The notes beneath the pieces were generated by a model. The model searched no databases. It saw only the letters and a program-made list of their open reading frames with translations, and was not told where the DNA came from. This document shows positions 27,101 through 42,100 of a stretch of DNA of 64,000 bases, in pieces. The stretch comes from Opisthorchis felineus (lineage: Eukaryota; Platyhelminthes; Trematoda; Opisthorchiida; Opisthorchiidae), in the NCBI GenBank assembly GCA_004794785.1, contig SJOL01005888.1:190722-254721 (forward strand), written 5' to 3'. The position numbers and the translations under genes are program-made. The first letter of the stretch is position 1; the number at the start of each line of letters is the position of its first letter.

Positions 27101-30100
27101 ATTTGACCGTAATGCGGTAGCCTCTCTTAACTGGTTGAGGAGAGCATCCGGGAGGAAAAAAGAAATGACGACATCCCATTAGTTTCCATGGATAACGTTT
27201 CTCTGTACGGAGCTAAAAAGGGAGAAGCTAAAGCGTGTTGAAAAGTAAAGTGGAGTTGAATATACAAACAGTGCTTCATGGGTAGGACAGACTGCGAAAG
27301 TGGAATTGCTCACGTCGTGACATGAGAAGCTCATCAGGCTTCGATAAAGTTTATTTCAATGAAGCACCTGGAAAATTAAACATTCCAAAAAAATTTATGA
27401 GTAACAATGAGGAAGAAGCACTTAGATGCCTGCTTCCGTAGTTCATTTGGATAAATTAGCATGCAGTTTAAGAGTGAGACGCCCAAAACTAAACCACAAT
27501 ATGACCTTCCCATTGACCTAGGTGAAGGCATTGGGAAACTAGAGTTATGACTGTCCACTTTTATGAGAGCAAAGCAGACAGCAGTGTAGAAAGTACTACC
27601 CTAAGCGACCGGAACACAAGAAGTGAATATGGCAAGATTAATGTTTCCTAAATCAGCTTGACTAGACTTACCTCAAAACTCCCCCAAACAAACTGACGTT
27701 TAGGATGGTAACGATATTCGTAAAACCGAAGTAAATCACATTTTTTGCAAATACAGGCCCAATACAGACCATTTACCTAGAGAGCCCAAAATTATACTCA
27801 ACTATCAACCACAGTTTGTGGTGCGATATCCGTAAACAGACACCATCGCCGCTAAAGTCATTCTTGATAGGTACTATATACCAAATAAGCCAGTTGATAT
27901 TGATTTTTACTAACAGTCACACTCAAAGGAATTGCATCATACTGAAATCTATCGGCGGAGGCATCACCAAAGAATGGGTTGGATAAAACGAAACGTATGG
28001 ATACACACACACCAAACTAACCTGGAGGGATCGGTCCGGGCTTATACAGCACTTTTAAGCCAGTCTCTTCGATTGGCGGTTTCACACGAAAGTAGGCTGT
28101 TTCCGGTCCCCAGTTAAGCAACCGGATGCGACGGTTTCGCACTTGCCCAGGATGGAGCTTCCCAAAATCTAGCCTTGAGGGCTGTAGGCGAAGACCTCGC
28201 ATCAACTTAAGAGCTAACTGACCAGATTTTGGACCTCCAATCAAACTGGTTAGTAGCACTTTTCTTCTGACGGGATCTTCTATTAGTGCTTGCTTTAGAT
28301 TAATCTCGCTTCCACCAAAATCTTCTAACTGAGAACCTCTCCGGTGAGGTCGAAATGCGTGCACAGATTTTGAAATGTTCAATGATCGGCGCCGTGCTTG
28401 AGCCACTTCGTCCAAAGGAACATCATGTATTGACGCTATGGAAGGAAGTAAGTTGGGAAAATCAGGAATGCCGGATTGGTGAACGTGGTTAACAGTCGGT
28501 CGATTTCAAGAGCCCGGCAAGCTCACTAGGACTTTTGTTCAACTTAGTACTTCCGAAATGATGCTCAGACTTTCAAGGTTATTTGTTCAGAGGAAATCGT
28601 AACAACTTCGCAAGAATTATTTTACACAGAGGGCCACAAATCAAGGGGTTGGAAAACTATGTAGTAGACAAAAGGAGGCAAAAGAGATTATAAAATGTCT
28701 GGGGGTTCAGAGTGCTTTCGATATTCCGGTATGGGGTTCATATGATCGTCTTTGAACTTAGCTGGAGACGTTGCCAGATAAAGCAACCCACCGATGTCAG
28801 TGGCATCCTCACCATCTGTTACCAATCAGATGGAAGTGTATGAATCTACAGTATTTCTAATAGGCCAGCGCTGAGCTCCTTCGGCTGTTCATCTTTCTCT
28901 TCATGGCATGATTGTACAGTTGGGCGCACAACAATTATGATGATGATGATGATGACGATGATGACTATCGTGTATAGACGTGCGTCAAATCCCTTAAAAT
29001 TTATTATTGATTTCAGTTGGGGCTGCTGTTCAACCTAACAGCTCCCTCCGACATGAGTTTTTTTCTTTTGAAACCGTAAATTATTCCGGTCACAGTTATT
29101 TAACGACCTGTCATGTATTTTGCACAACCATTCGGGCAAAATTATGGAAAATCAATACAATGGAATAGGGAACTTTCATGCTGATATCAAAAATGGAACT
29201 AACCAAGCCATCCCACCGAGCACTCGATCATAGATTTAGTCAATTCTGCGTATACAACAAATGCCTTGGTTTGGCAAGGAAAGATTTCAAAGAATTATTT
29301 CAGTTTTTATTTGTGAGGCTGAGTGTTTTAACGGAGTAAATGTGAAATTGTCCTATATTATCCTGATATCATCATTTCTTATCCGTAAATTCTACGTCCA
29401 CAGCGTATTCAGCCGTCGGGTCCTTTCCTGTTTATATACATTCAGCCGACTACTACCTTCGCTTTAGTCGGTGGAATGTGCGCTTTTCAAACAATTGCCG
29501 CAACGCGTACTTTTAATAAAAAAAGCTGGAACCTCAGGATACAGGTTAGGTACATTTCGGTGCAGTGTAGTATTTACTGAGTAAAGTACTGCCTCAGTAA
29601 CTGTGATGCTGGCGCGTAAACAGTTGCATACTTGATCCTCAAGACACGAGCTGCCTTCATCCATGAGCTGATTGCGACGCCGTAATTTCTCTGAAGTCGA
29701 GAATATTTGCACTCCAGAACCATCGCCCGTACTGCGTGTTTGTGAGGTTAGCTGGATGAGTGACCATTTGTGAATTCGGTTTCGCGTTTCACTTGGCCAT
29801 ATTTACATTCACTGCCCAACACACTTATAGTATATTCAGCGGCGTCCAATAAATTACTGCGTTGCACACTGGTCAACACACAACAAAAGAGCCAAGCGAC
29901 GTTCCGACGTTCCAATTTGACTTTTACAGTCAAATTGGCATGGAATAGACCGTTCAAAGCTTTGCGGGGCCACTATTAGGATGTCGACGCAGTATTTCCA
30001 TGAGGCCAGTGTTAACTGATGTCGCGGATAGCTATCGGACCGGGACAACCTTGGAAGGTTGTTAATTGGCCAGTCATGGGCACTTGTCATGTACTCTTGG

Positions 30101-33100
30101 AGACAGACCTTAACTGTGTGGCTCGGAGTGAAAAAAAATACTTCGGATAGATCACCCGAATGGGATTTACCGAAGAATGTCCACCATATAATAATACAAA
30201 CAAGCAACAAAATAGACAACCTCGAACAGCGCTGGTTTTTGGACTGACTAGTGCACTGGTTTCTCTTCCACGTTATTTATTTTAGTTTTCTGAATTCTTT
30301 TGTTCTTTTTCATTAGAATTAACATTCCATTTCTTCGTGCTATTATGTGTGGATATCCGGGAGAGAAGAATGGGTGAGGTGTCCCACCGATATTCCTGTG
30401 AGCTGGTACGTCCAACGATGAAAGTAGTTTACCTTTTCCGGCTCTGTTCTTTAATCTGGTGTGTTCGTGATCATTTCTTGCGTACGACGTACGTGTTTTC
30501 CGCATCTTGCCCAGTGGAACTGTAATGCACCACGGCTTCGGCAAAAAGAATTGACATTAAGGTTTCGTGTGTTTATTTGTTCCCCAAACCCAAGCTCCAA
30601 ATAATACAGTGGGTACTGAGTGAACTGGTTGAGAAGAAGATTCGTGGTTCGAACCGAACCTCGACATCTCAACTGTTTCTGATAAATTTCAGAATAACCT
30701 GGTATTATCTCAGCCATTTGGGTAGCCTCCTCCGCGTTGCATGACGATTATGCACCGGAAAATTGTGACAGTTGAACCATCACCTTTATTTATCAAGCGG
30801 AAGGCGTAAATGTGATGTGTTTACACAAAGATTCAAGAGTACAGTTCTGTACGGCGTTACTTGGTTTTTCAGCATAGATTAACTTACGAAATCTCCATTG
30901 GAAATTATTTAGTGATCGACTAGCATTGAATAATGGTGTTTTTCTATCGGCCTCTGCCTTCTTGTTTGAAGAGTTTTCAGGAATTATTCAACTATGTTCA
31001 ATAAACAGGCATCTGGTCCACCACCCGCCTTGATATTGTTTTTTTTATTTCGCGTTCAGTCAACCGATCATTTTTTTACTTATAAGCCATATATCAAGGG
31101 TACTTTGGTTTCAGCCTCTACAGATTTTGTCAGCGGGAAATGGAATAGGGTGGTAGATAAAGCCAAATGTAGCAAACCACCTTAAGCTTATAAGAAATGC
31201 TGGTATAATAGATGAATATGAAAAGGATTTTTGGAGAAATTTAGAAAAAAAATTTCTGTGAGCTTGAAAGAGGATCAAAAGAGCCTGTTTATCCCCCATG
31301 GAGCGAAATGTTTTTTCCGCAGGGAGACTTCCACGTTGGTGAAGATTCGGAATACTCGGTCACGCGAAAGTACATGTTGGACCAGCCATCTGGCTTCTGA
31401 GTCGAATTCCCCACCACCACGCCATCCTGGTCGTCGGTTGATCCTCAGCCCCAGTGATGACAACAACACTTATATGGACGAACTCTTTGAGAAACGAGTT
31501 TGGTTTCGTCCTGCAAGTGAAGTATACTTGTGATAAGAAGCCGAGAAGCACAGTAAAACTGTCTCATACTTATCGAGAATCATCAGCAGTGTACATCCCA
31601 AGTAACTCCAGGGGATTCAAACCCGTGAACTTGAGGCCTGGCCAGTAGCGGTTGGTCAGTTGTGTTAATAGTGCTTACATAAACAGGATATAATGCCTTC
31701 CATTCTCCAACAAAAGGATTCACACTGACGGATTTCACTGACTTCTCTCAAGGAGCCAGTCAACAGGTGGCAACGTAATGTGTGAGTTAACTAATGACCC
31801 ACATATATTTTTGCATTTGGTGTTGTTGGCAGGTGTAACCATCAGTGAAATTAAGTAAACTACTCACCCCTTGGTTGTATGGTTTCGTTGTAATACAAGA
31901 AATCTGGAGGCAGCTCTCGCTCATTCCAGTATTTGATACGCGGAAACCTTGGAAGTTTTTTCGCCGAGTTTTCAAGTGAATGCTGAACTGGGTTAGATTC
32001 CACTGCTCTTCTGGCTAGAGCTGGTGTCAAATTCTCTTTTCTATCTTCTTGAATATGGGGTTTCTCATCTTAAAATTAAAAATAGGAATAAACAGAGCAT
32101 AAATTTAACAATTCAGATGATATAACTGACCCTCAAAATAGACGCAATCTTGGCACGTGCACTCGTTTTTAAAAGCTTGAGAGGGAGACGATAAGCTTTC
32201 ACCGTAGCCGATCATTACTCCATGAGTTATTCCAACAGACGGCTGCGCTCAAATCCATAACAAGCTTCCCATTGTGAGCCGCACTTTTTCTGGTTTTGAC
32301 GCATACAAACAACCTTTTAAATGGTGCAACAAATTGCCGTCGACCACGGTCCTTAAGGGATGTGTGATTTATCCTCTAATCCGGCAAATCTGTCAATCTT
32401 TGTGTTGAGAACAATTTACACCTTAAAGCAACAGTAGCGAAATCGGGGTTAGTGGAGCTGACATTGCAAACAGTTGAGCACCTAGCCGGATAGGAGAGAA
32501 CACTGCATAGGCTGTTTTGGTGACTTTGATTTCTTGGCTAGAACAGAAATTTATTTGGTAACGGTTGCTTGCAAAGCTCAGCGTTCCAAGTCAAGTACTT
32601 GCAGTAGCTGCATTCCCGGCAAAAATATATCTGCAACCTGGTGTTGGCTTACGGTGGTACGGTGTTGACTATCACGGTATATATATAACTGGCTGGCTGG
32701 TTGGCTTGCATGCGAAAAAATCATACATGTCATCACAAATTAGACCACCAGACGCACGTGTATAATTTGGAAAATAAGACGAACTCGTAGGGGCCTGTTG
32801 CTCATCATCGTGATCATCGACAGCAAATCAGTATTCGACACTGATGCTTCTTTGCCTTACAACCGTAATTTCTTTAAGAGCCTCATTGTGAAGAAGTAAA
32901 TGGAAACGAATGCCGAACGAACGTATTGCTAATCTGCCACCATCATTGCGAAGTCTTTACATCACCAGACACTCGTCTAGACACTCTGGGTGGAAACTGA
33001 CAACAACAAAGCTATTAACATCGATTAACAGACATTTCTTGCAGTCTCCAACTATGTGAAGGGGATCACACGGGTTCTGTCATGGAAGGCGAGTCGCACC

Positions 33101-36100
33101 GACATTACCCAGCTTGTTAGCAGCCGTCAGCAGGCCAAAGCCCCATGACATTAAACTGAGCGCCACCATCTTATTCAACATCGAGGTGACACTGTCATCC
33201 GTCAGGTTCTGTAAGTTCCATCCTCATGCCGTACTTTCTGCTCAGAATTTCCTAAAGTCATATCTGCTAGGGACTGTCACAAACAAATGACACAGACGCG
33301 GCAGAATGAGTTTCATCCGTCGGGGAGGGTTGGAACTTACCCACCAGCGTTTCGTGACTGACAAAGCATGTGAGTGATGGCCTTCCGGAAGTCCGATTTT
33401 TCTTCTAAGTTCCATAAAGTCCCACACCCCACGTGTATGGTAATTCGCCATATGTTTCTGTACGGCGCCAAATTTTTTTTAATCTTTGTGGTCACTCTTA
33501 TGTTTGGATGCTCAAAACCCAAAACTGTGTACACATTGGCTGTCCTCTGAGACAACTGTATCCGCCTCCAGATGCCAAGACTTTTCTCCACCATCTAGTC
33601 TTGCCTATGTCTCGCCTCACTGTCGACATCACAACGTCTGAGTTACTTGGCAACAACATCCGTCCGTTTTAAAGGCCAATTTTGGGTTCAAAGCTTAAAT
33701 TTTCGATTGGTGTCTCTTCGCAAAAAGTTATTTTCATGTTTAATTGAGATTTTGTGAATTAGTTTATTTCCGGACGTTGATCTGGTTTAGTTTGAATTGA
33801 TTTGCTTCAGGCTATGAACGCCCTGCTCTAACCGTCAACATAACGAGTGGTATGCTCTTCCAAAGGTGACCTGCTAGAAGAACGACCCAAAAGGTTTGTC
33901 AACCAGACTGCGAGGCTGACGTACCCCGTCACAAAGAGACTGGATCCAGTCGTGGTTTGATTATTTGAGTGCCTCCGTTACCCGCTTAGCTATGTCGGGT
34001 GGTGTAACTGCGACACCCACAGGGTCTGTCATACCATTCTGGACAACGTTTAGAGGTCTAAACAACACAGTCCCCTGGCCACAAAGGTTGAGTGTTAGGA
34101 CATGTGTGGCGACTTGTTTTATGAAAAGGTTAATGTACTTGCATTTTCTGCCACACATCACTGCCTTGTGGTCAGGCTATTGAGCTAAATGTTTTGATCG
34201 ATGACAATTATTGTTCCCCTGTCTTTGTCTGGGCGCCCTGGCAGTATCCCAACCCTCACACAACCATGACACGTACATCTAACAATAATCTCATTCCACA
34301 CCGGCTGTCGTGTGGTCACCAGCCGGTTGCCTTACTTGCTACATACAGTAGGGCAGGTAATCTGGAACCTGCTGTTGCTGACGCCTCCCTTCTTACACTT
34401 TCACTTTTTCCACTTCTAGCCTACTCCACCCCAATTTGAAAGCTCTATCTAAAGGTCCCAGCACTAGGACTGTTCGATTTGTTCGACGTGCGTCACGCTC
34501 AGCTACAGTCTCTGTACGCCAGGATTCAGTAAAAACCCTAAACATAAGAAGCCTGCTTTCAAACCCCTAAAGCCGGTCTGTTTAGCTGCCTTTACTGTTC
34601 GAGCACTAAAGCAAGCAAGACAACAAGAGGCTCCTGCTCGTACGCTGGATTTCCTCTGTACCAATGTATGCTGTCTGTCATAAACAAGGATCCAGGACGC
34701 AGGTAATGTCATTGAAGTGACTACCCATCACTCCCTTCCAGGTTCGGGCTGAGCGACTCTTGTGATGCAGAGGCTACTGTAGCCGGATGCGCCGGATCGG
34801 GTGTCGTATTGAACGATCGAGCGGTAGCGTCTCCACTTGATTAGATGCCTGTTGATAGCCGTGACTACACTCTTCATTTGGTAACGTTTGTGAAAGAATC
34901 AAGAGAAAGTGTGGTTCTTCCCACCCTGCTTATAGCGTCTGCTTACGTTCCAACTGTTTGTAGCTCCGACTCTGCCGAAGACAGTTTCTATGACACTCTG
35001 GGTGCTCTTTTACTACCCCAACTCAACCCAACGCATCATCCGACGCCAGATGAAAGTGAGTGTTAGCCTTTTTGACGTTTGCCTTTCTGAAGATTAAAGC
35101 CAAAGTAACAGATGTCCCACTCAGTATATCTTTCAGATTCCTTAAAGCCCACAAGCCGTACCGCCACGACAATACTGACGTCTCTGGGTCGCATATATAT
35201 ATATATATATGTATACATATATATATGTATATATTTATATATATGCCACCAACCGGCTACCAATAGGCAGTTGAAAAAATTAATAATAAAGGCGAAGCAA
35301 ATACTCGTCTTAAATTTGGTCATATGTCTAAACAGGAAACCAACCTGTACCCGTAGGCGTTTCCTCTTCCTGTTTGCTAGTAAGATCCAGCGCGCCAGAA
35401 GAATCAAGTTCATTTATCACGTTGCTTGGGCAGGGGCCCTGTATTTTGAAAAAAACAGATAGGTTAGTATTATGTCCTCAAGAGTGATATATATGTGTAA
35501 ATACCAGAGCTATCTGAAGAGACCCCTTTTCTTTTGTCCTTAGAAGAATGGTACAGTCTTAGAGTAATCGGAACACACATGAGATAAAGTTAAAGACGAT
35601 ACAACTTGTTGAGGTTTTCTTCAGATAGAGTGCACATGCATGAGGGCTGCACTTTCACAAAAGTTGTTTTTGCGCATCATTTAGTAGTTAGCAACAGTTT
35701 CCCAACTACAGCTAGTCTTGCCTGTTTTGTGCATCATTAGTCGCGCCGGTACACTGCTCTAAACCAGGCCACAACTTGTCGCATGGATAGGCAAAACACC
35801 TGATATTACGAAGAAAATATAGAGGATGCGTGCTTGTCGAATGTCAAATTCAGCGCAGCAACGTAACTGGACAAATGGAAAAATTTTATCTCGTATCAGC
35901 AACTCTGTGTGATAAGGGAGTGAAACGACTGGTATTTTTCCTTTACGAGTAAAACTGAGATGTAGGCAAGTAACAAATGCCATGTCGTGAAATTCTCAAA
36001 GTAAAAGGGGATGGTCGATATAATTTCCCTCATTAATAAAACTTGAATCCACCTGTGAATAAAAAATTTCATATCTCCTCTTTAAAAACTGCATACATTA

Positions 36101-39100
36101 TAATTGGTCTGAAAAGTTCAAGGTCTCATAACATTTATGTGGCACCCACTGTAGAATCAAATGCCATCACAACTGGAAAATTCAAGGGCCTTACTTTCAG
36201 ACACAGTCGAAAGTGGAAAATGATACCTCTGACTAAAGCTCACGATGGAATTATTCGCGGTGACACAACCGAAACCTCAATCTAAGATACGGTCGTTGAT
36301 TGCACTGGAAATTATTTAAAGCTACAAGACTTATTCCTGCTTCACAGTTTTGGTTACCTTGCACGCTAGCCGGCATATTGCACTATGACGGATGATTTTT
36401 GGTGATGAATCTAACCATGTGGTGGCCAATCGTCAAGCTCTTAACAGAAAAACTAAATGTGAGCCAAAGACGCTAAGTGTTGATCGGCTTAGTCCGTATG
36501 CAACAGATAGATAAATTCAGAAGCGGCACCCCGTTGCAACATCCCCGGAAAAATTACACATTTAAAGGCGGGTCTATGCCAAACCTCACATGCCCTTACC
36601 GAATACAAGTGGGGCCTTGATGAAACCTTTTAAGACAAATAAACGAACATTCTTTTGATGCCTGGCTGCCACGAAGGAAGCACCAGATTGGAGATAATGT
36701 CAGTGTGCCCTAGCCTTGAAAGAATGAGTCGAGATGCTGAGGTTATGTTCTAATCACCAACCTTCCGGTGGGTACAATCACGTCTATAACCATCTAGCTG
36801 TCTCGAATCCACCTTTCATTATACAAGCAGCTGTGTCCAAACAAAAACCACTGCTAACATACAGGTTTGTAATGTCGACTGGAGTAGGGAACCAGTATTG
36901 TAAAGGTGACAGTCAATGAATTCAATATATACACGCACACAATAATGAGAAGGCGCAATTTTTAAAACAGAAGCAGTTTCGCTCTGAGATCTCAAAGGCA
37001 CAGAAAACAAAACTGATGTGAATAGACACATACTTGTTCAAAAAGAAAGCGTAGACCTTCCTTGCTGCGGAAATAATTGGGAGTATCTATGGTTTTCAAA
37101 GCTTCTCGATTTTTTGCAGCTCGTTGTAATTCTTTTTTCAGCGCTTCGCATGCTGCTTTTCTAGCTGGATTTTGTACTCCTTGTTTTGTGAATCCATTTT
37201 CAATTTTCTTTTTGCCGGTTTCTGAGGACGAAACAACAGTACAGAATTACAGTCCTGCAAATGCGTATAGGATACTGGTAAGGTTGCACTCCTGTGAATA
37301 TTAAAGCAGAACATACGATGCGTATGTCCAACACACCATTCATTAGATGAAGAAAACCATCATAAATGTGTGATTCAACTGGATTCAGTTGAGTCTCCTG
37401 CCGGAAACAAAATGGGTGTGCAAATGTAAGTATTTAAAGAACATATGGTGGCTCACAAACATTCAGGTTGGTCTACTTTTTGTAGTGCATCCATGGCCCG
37501 TGGTGCGTTGGGCATTTTTGTTTTCTTCCAAATGGTGGAATCTAAAACCAGTGGGTGTTTTATGGACTTCCCAGATTGACTGCAACGTAACTGAAAGCGC
37601 TACGGGAAACTCCATCACTGCAAGCTCAGCGGACTGGGCCATGTTTTGCGCACGCCGAGTTTCTGCCTGCCGAGACGAGTGCTATTTTGCTCGCCTAATT
37701 CGGAATGGCGGAAGTCCGGAGGTGGACAAAACAGGACATGGAAGAAGGGAATGAAGGATGTTATTGGACGTTTGGTTGCCGATGGTGTTGTTCGCCTTTC
37801 GGGAGGTGGTCTACTTGAAACTCCGTGTGTTTAGCTGGAGACAATGAACGATATGGCGGCTAACCGTTGAGCTAGCGGTGACGTTCATGTTGTCATTTTC
37901 TATTCAGATTGTCTGACCGTGTGCTGGAACTATAGGCACCTCGGATATTTATGATAAGTTGGATCAAGATCACCCCTCCCCACCCCACCCCACCCCACCC
38001 CATTTCTTGGGCCATACGGTGGAGAAGTACCAGTGTTCTCTGGTGGTGATGATGATGATGATAACAGTGCTATAATTTCTGCTCGTATTCTGATCAAAGT
38101 TTCAAAAGACAGCCGGGTCATCAGGTGAGTCTGGATAGAGAATTCAACAAGATGTCCAGGAGCTAGGTTCATTAAGCATTATCTCTACAGAGAACAAACT
38201 GATATTGATATGCTTTGGATGATTAACTTCTGATTGGCTGAATTCTCAACTCGGACACCATATTTAGTTATTTCGTTGTACGCTCAGCCAGCCAAATAGA
38301 ATTTCCCGAAATTGGGAAGAAGACACTGGGTAGATCAGAACACAGACTTATCCATTTTAACTGATTTCCAATGATACCATGGCTACTCAAACACATGTGC
38401 TCTCGGAAATTATCAGTATCTGCCTCCAAACAGTGCACTAAATTACCCTTTTTGCCGCGGTTATTGCTGAAGTGTTTAAGGTTTAAATACGCCCAAACAT
38501 ATAGTTTTTGTTATATCTCGGTTTTCCGTCGCCAAAATCTTGGGAAATGGGAAAGCCCGGCAACCTCAAGCTGATTTCATTGTTCACCATTTGAGGCCAT
38601 TTTCAATAGATACATTAAACCGTAACTGACTGATTACACAGTGCTTAGTCTGATGACTGTCCTAGTGATGAACTGAGTCAGGATACTCTGAAAATCAACC
38701 TTACTTAATGACCGCATGAAAGCTGTTGAATATTGATACTGTTGGACGGGCCGCAGCAAAAGTTGTCACACTAAGTGTCCGATGAATACAGGATATTTCT
38801 AAGTTATGCAAGTAAAGACTAACTTCTGTCAAAAATGAAATTTACAGACTAGTCCCAGAAACAAGTTCAATTCATTCGACTTGTTTAAAAACCATTTTTG
38901 AATGACAGCAAATGTTATTTTTAGCCCAGACTAGTAGAAGAAACATGGGGCCAAATATATGAGAGTGTAACGTTACCTCGAGGTTGAAATTCAAAAATTG
39001 GCTTTGTTATATACTTTAACACTGATTCGTCTCTCCTGGTTTCGGGAGCGCCAGAAGGTTGACACGTGATCCATTGTGTTGCACGGTTTAATGTGTGTTC

Positions 39101-42100
39101 GGTATATGCTCGAAGCACCTCAAACAGCCTGGAAGAATAGAATATTTGATGGAATAAGGTAGCCTAGGTAATCCGAAACACACGATTTTTCTTTTGTATT
39201 CTTCAATAGGTGGAACTGTGCGCGAAATAAGCATGTACCTAGCATCGTCCTCTTAAAATCAAACCGATTGGTTTGCTCCTTAGTGCGAATTAGCACTGTT
39301 CAGATATTTTGCGACGGACTCCAAAAATGGAGAAAAAGACGGTTCATTATCAAAACTTGATAATGCGTAGATAATCTACAGCAATTTGTAAGTAATATGA
39401 CATGATTTTAAAGCTACCAATACCCGCGAAACTGAAACACCGCTCCACTGATTACATAATCTCAGCGAGCGAGTAGGACGAGCAATAGCTTCATAAAGTT
39501 CAATAAGTCGTATCTTCCTTAATTAAACTTTTCCTCAGATTCAGGTAACAAAAAAACGACAGAGCCCTTCCTAGAGAATAGATATGTTACTAGAGAATAT
39601 GAATACGCAACCTTAGTACAACATTTTCGGTTTACTTCTGATCCAACTGTTTTTATTGAATAATGTTGTTTAAGGCGTCTCATAAAGCCAAGTGATGCCT
39701 GCACTTACATTCGCAACAAAATAATCAGTTGCGTGCACTTCGATTTGAGTAATCACCGATGAAACTTATGGATGCAAACAAATATCACTGGTGCTGATGC
39801 CGTCAGTTCCCATTCAGATTGTGCAAGTGAGTGTTTTAGGCTGAATGCAACACGGATGCTTTTGTACGCTAAGCGCTAGGTTCGTGACTCTTCTCAATTT
39901 ATCCATCCCCACACTTCAAATTTGCCGAAGGTGTAAAAAACACTTTTCTCTCAAACTCGTAATTTTCTGCTTATTCAAGGAGAATAATATGTAACTTTCC
40001 ATTCTAACTAAACAGTCGGTCAGAACAAATGAAGTGAGCTAGCAACTGGTCGCCGTCGTTCTCGTGGTAACTAAACTCATTCAGTTCATTCTAATACCCA
40101 TACTCAAATGAAACCAGTCATGCAGACATTTGATTACTTGTCACTAATGGGTGATTGCGTAGGAAGTCAAATGCTGTCTGGCCGTTGAATCCACTTGTAT
40201 TTCCTTTTTAAGGGTGTGCAACAGCCCACAGCCAAGAGGATTATCGAGCCAATTGCACTCCGAGCTACATGGCTTTGCTCTGTTTCAGCGAAACGGCTTA
40301 TCGTAACTCAGTGTTTTTAGACTGTCTTAACCACAACTATCAGTGAATAAATTCCGCCTAACGAAATAACTGTGACGGTTTAGTGGATCCCGGAATGAAT
40401 CTACCTGGATCGTGGTAAATGTGCAATTTTTCTGTCAAAGCGGGATCGTATTGAACATTTGCGCTAAAAGTGATACAGTTTTAATCAAATCTTGTGTGCT
40501 CTATCAAAAACATTTGCTAAGAGCTGAATAGCTTCAAGCGTAGTCGGCCCTGAGAAGCGGATTTCCCATGCAACTTCACATTTGACGGGGTACAAATAGT
40601 GATTTACAGAGCTGAAGCAGTTTTCAACGGCAAAATACACTCATTTTCAAACCAAATTGTTTTTGACAGGAGACTCACCTGGAACCCAGCTAAATCTCTC
40701 GATTATGATGTTCTTAAACAACTAAATATGCTGCACAAGCCCGAATAACCTTTCAGTTGGTACGATATTCGAGATATGGCGATACATTATATGGACGTAA
40801 TGCACTACTGATAAGATCTGTCAAAGAGTTGTCAGCAGTTTTCAGTGGATTTTTCTGACCACTTGCCAAGTCAAAGATCTAGCTTCCTGCTTAATTGCAC
40901 CAAGTCCACTCACTGAGTAACAATTTCATTCGCCACACCAATGCTTTATCTGTCTAGACCAGTAGCACTCAAGCCGGAGAAGTTCTTATACGGGGGGACC
41001 GGAAGGGTCCAGGGGCAAATCCAGGCCCACGTTCAAAAACATAAACTAGTAGAATATTAATCATTGTTCTGATTTTCGCCGATACAAATATTGGTTTATT
41101 TTTAAACTTGTTGTTTATTACCCATTACCTTCAGCATTACTTTGCAGTTTATTGATGCCGGCAGCGCAAGAAGCTTTTTAATCTGGTAGGGCCTTGGTAG
41201 ACTTCTTCACAGACAGAAGGCTGTGAAGAACAACCGACTGAACTTTATGTGCTATTAGAGTTGATCTCGTCTGCGTGTGCGGCATATTGGATCCAGATTC
41301 ACACGCAGTTCATGTGCATGTGCACGCGATCGAATTAGATCAACTGGTGTAAAACACAAACAAGAGGACATTGGGCGCTGCAAAGAAGTAGGATCATCCC
41401 ACAATGTCATCCCATCCAACAAGATTTCGATGACATTTGCTAACCTGTCTTTTTAAGACCTACATTCATCTCGCTACACCTGTAGTAATTCAGTGAACAA
41501 CACTTTGTCTGACTATTCGCCATTCGTGTTTCAGTGCAACCCCTAACTCACTCTTTGTGCCATGGGTGTTCACACATTTGAACAATAGCTGTTCTAGTAA
41601 ACACCCAATCAGACGAAGGTCAAGAACATGAGTTGTTTAAATTACACTTGTACGAAATGGAACAGGATCGAACTTTGTGTGAGGCAACACTCTGACCGGC
41701 CCCCTTCTGTCGACGGGCAACAAGACAAACCATTCTAAATTCTGGATACAGGCATCAGAATCTTGGTAACTGGTAACGTGCTGATTTCACAAGCTAAGGT
41801 ACTGCCACACTAAAATTGCTTATTCCTGTGCCGATATATCGCCTGAAATATTTCCATGTTTTATCATATGCGTAGGTAAGAAGTATAGGTGATCTTGGAA
41901 AGCTTGAGGTTAGAACAGGTGATCCAGGTTGTAGATTCTGTCACACACAACCGACACAAACTGAAGGTTCTGTTAAATAGGCGATAAATCCACACAAAGA
42001 ACACAAATTCATTAAGGTTGTATCAGACATTTCCTTCACAAACCGAGCAGGAAAATATCACCATAAAAGTGGTAGGCTATCAGAGATGGACCAAGTTGAA

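Larger units (their letters stand above)
28436..31867 (-). other. SPAG17 intron between exons m and n
   Basis: A 3.4 kb intron with a GTGAGT donor and a CCATAG acceptor. It holds the GAT microsatellite at 28.94 kb and the SINE copy at 31.5 kb. A minus-strand frame at 29854-30219 is open for 121 codons but has no motif I know. Confidence 0.8.
32064..37033 (-). other. SPAG17 intron between exons l and m
   Basis: A 5 kb intron containing the LINE 5' half and the AT microsatellite. The part from about 33090 to 33660 has several overlapping frames that may be a further degraded element, not assigned. Confidence 0.75.
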
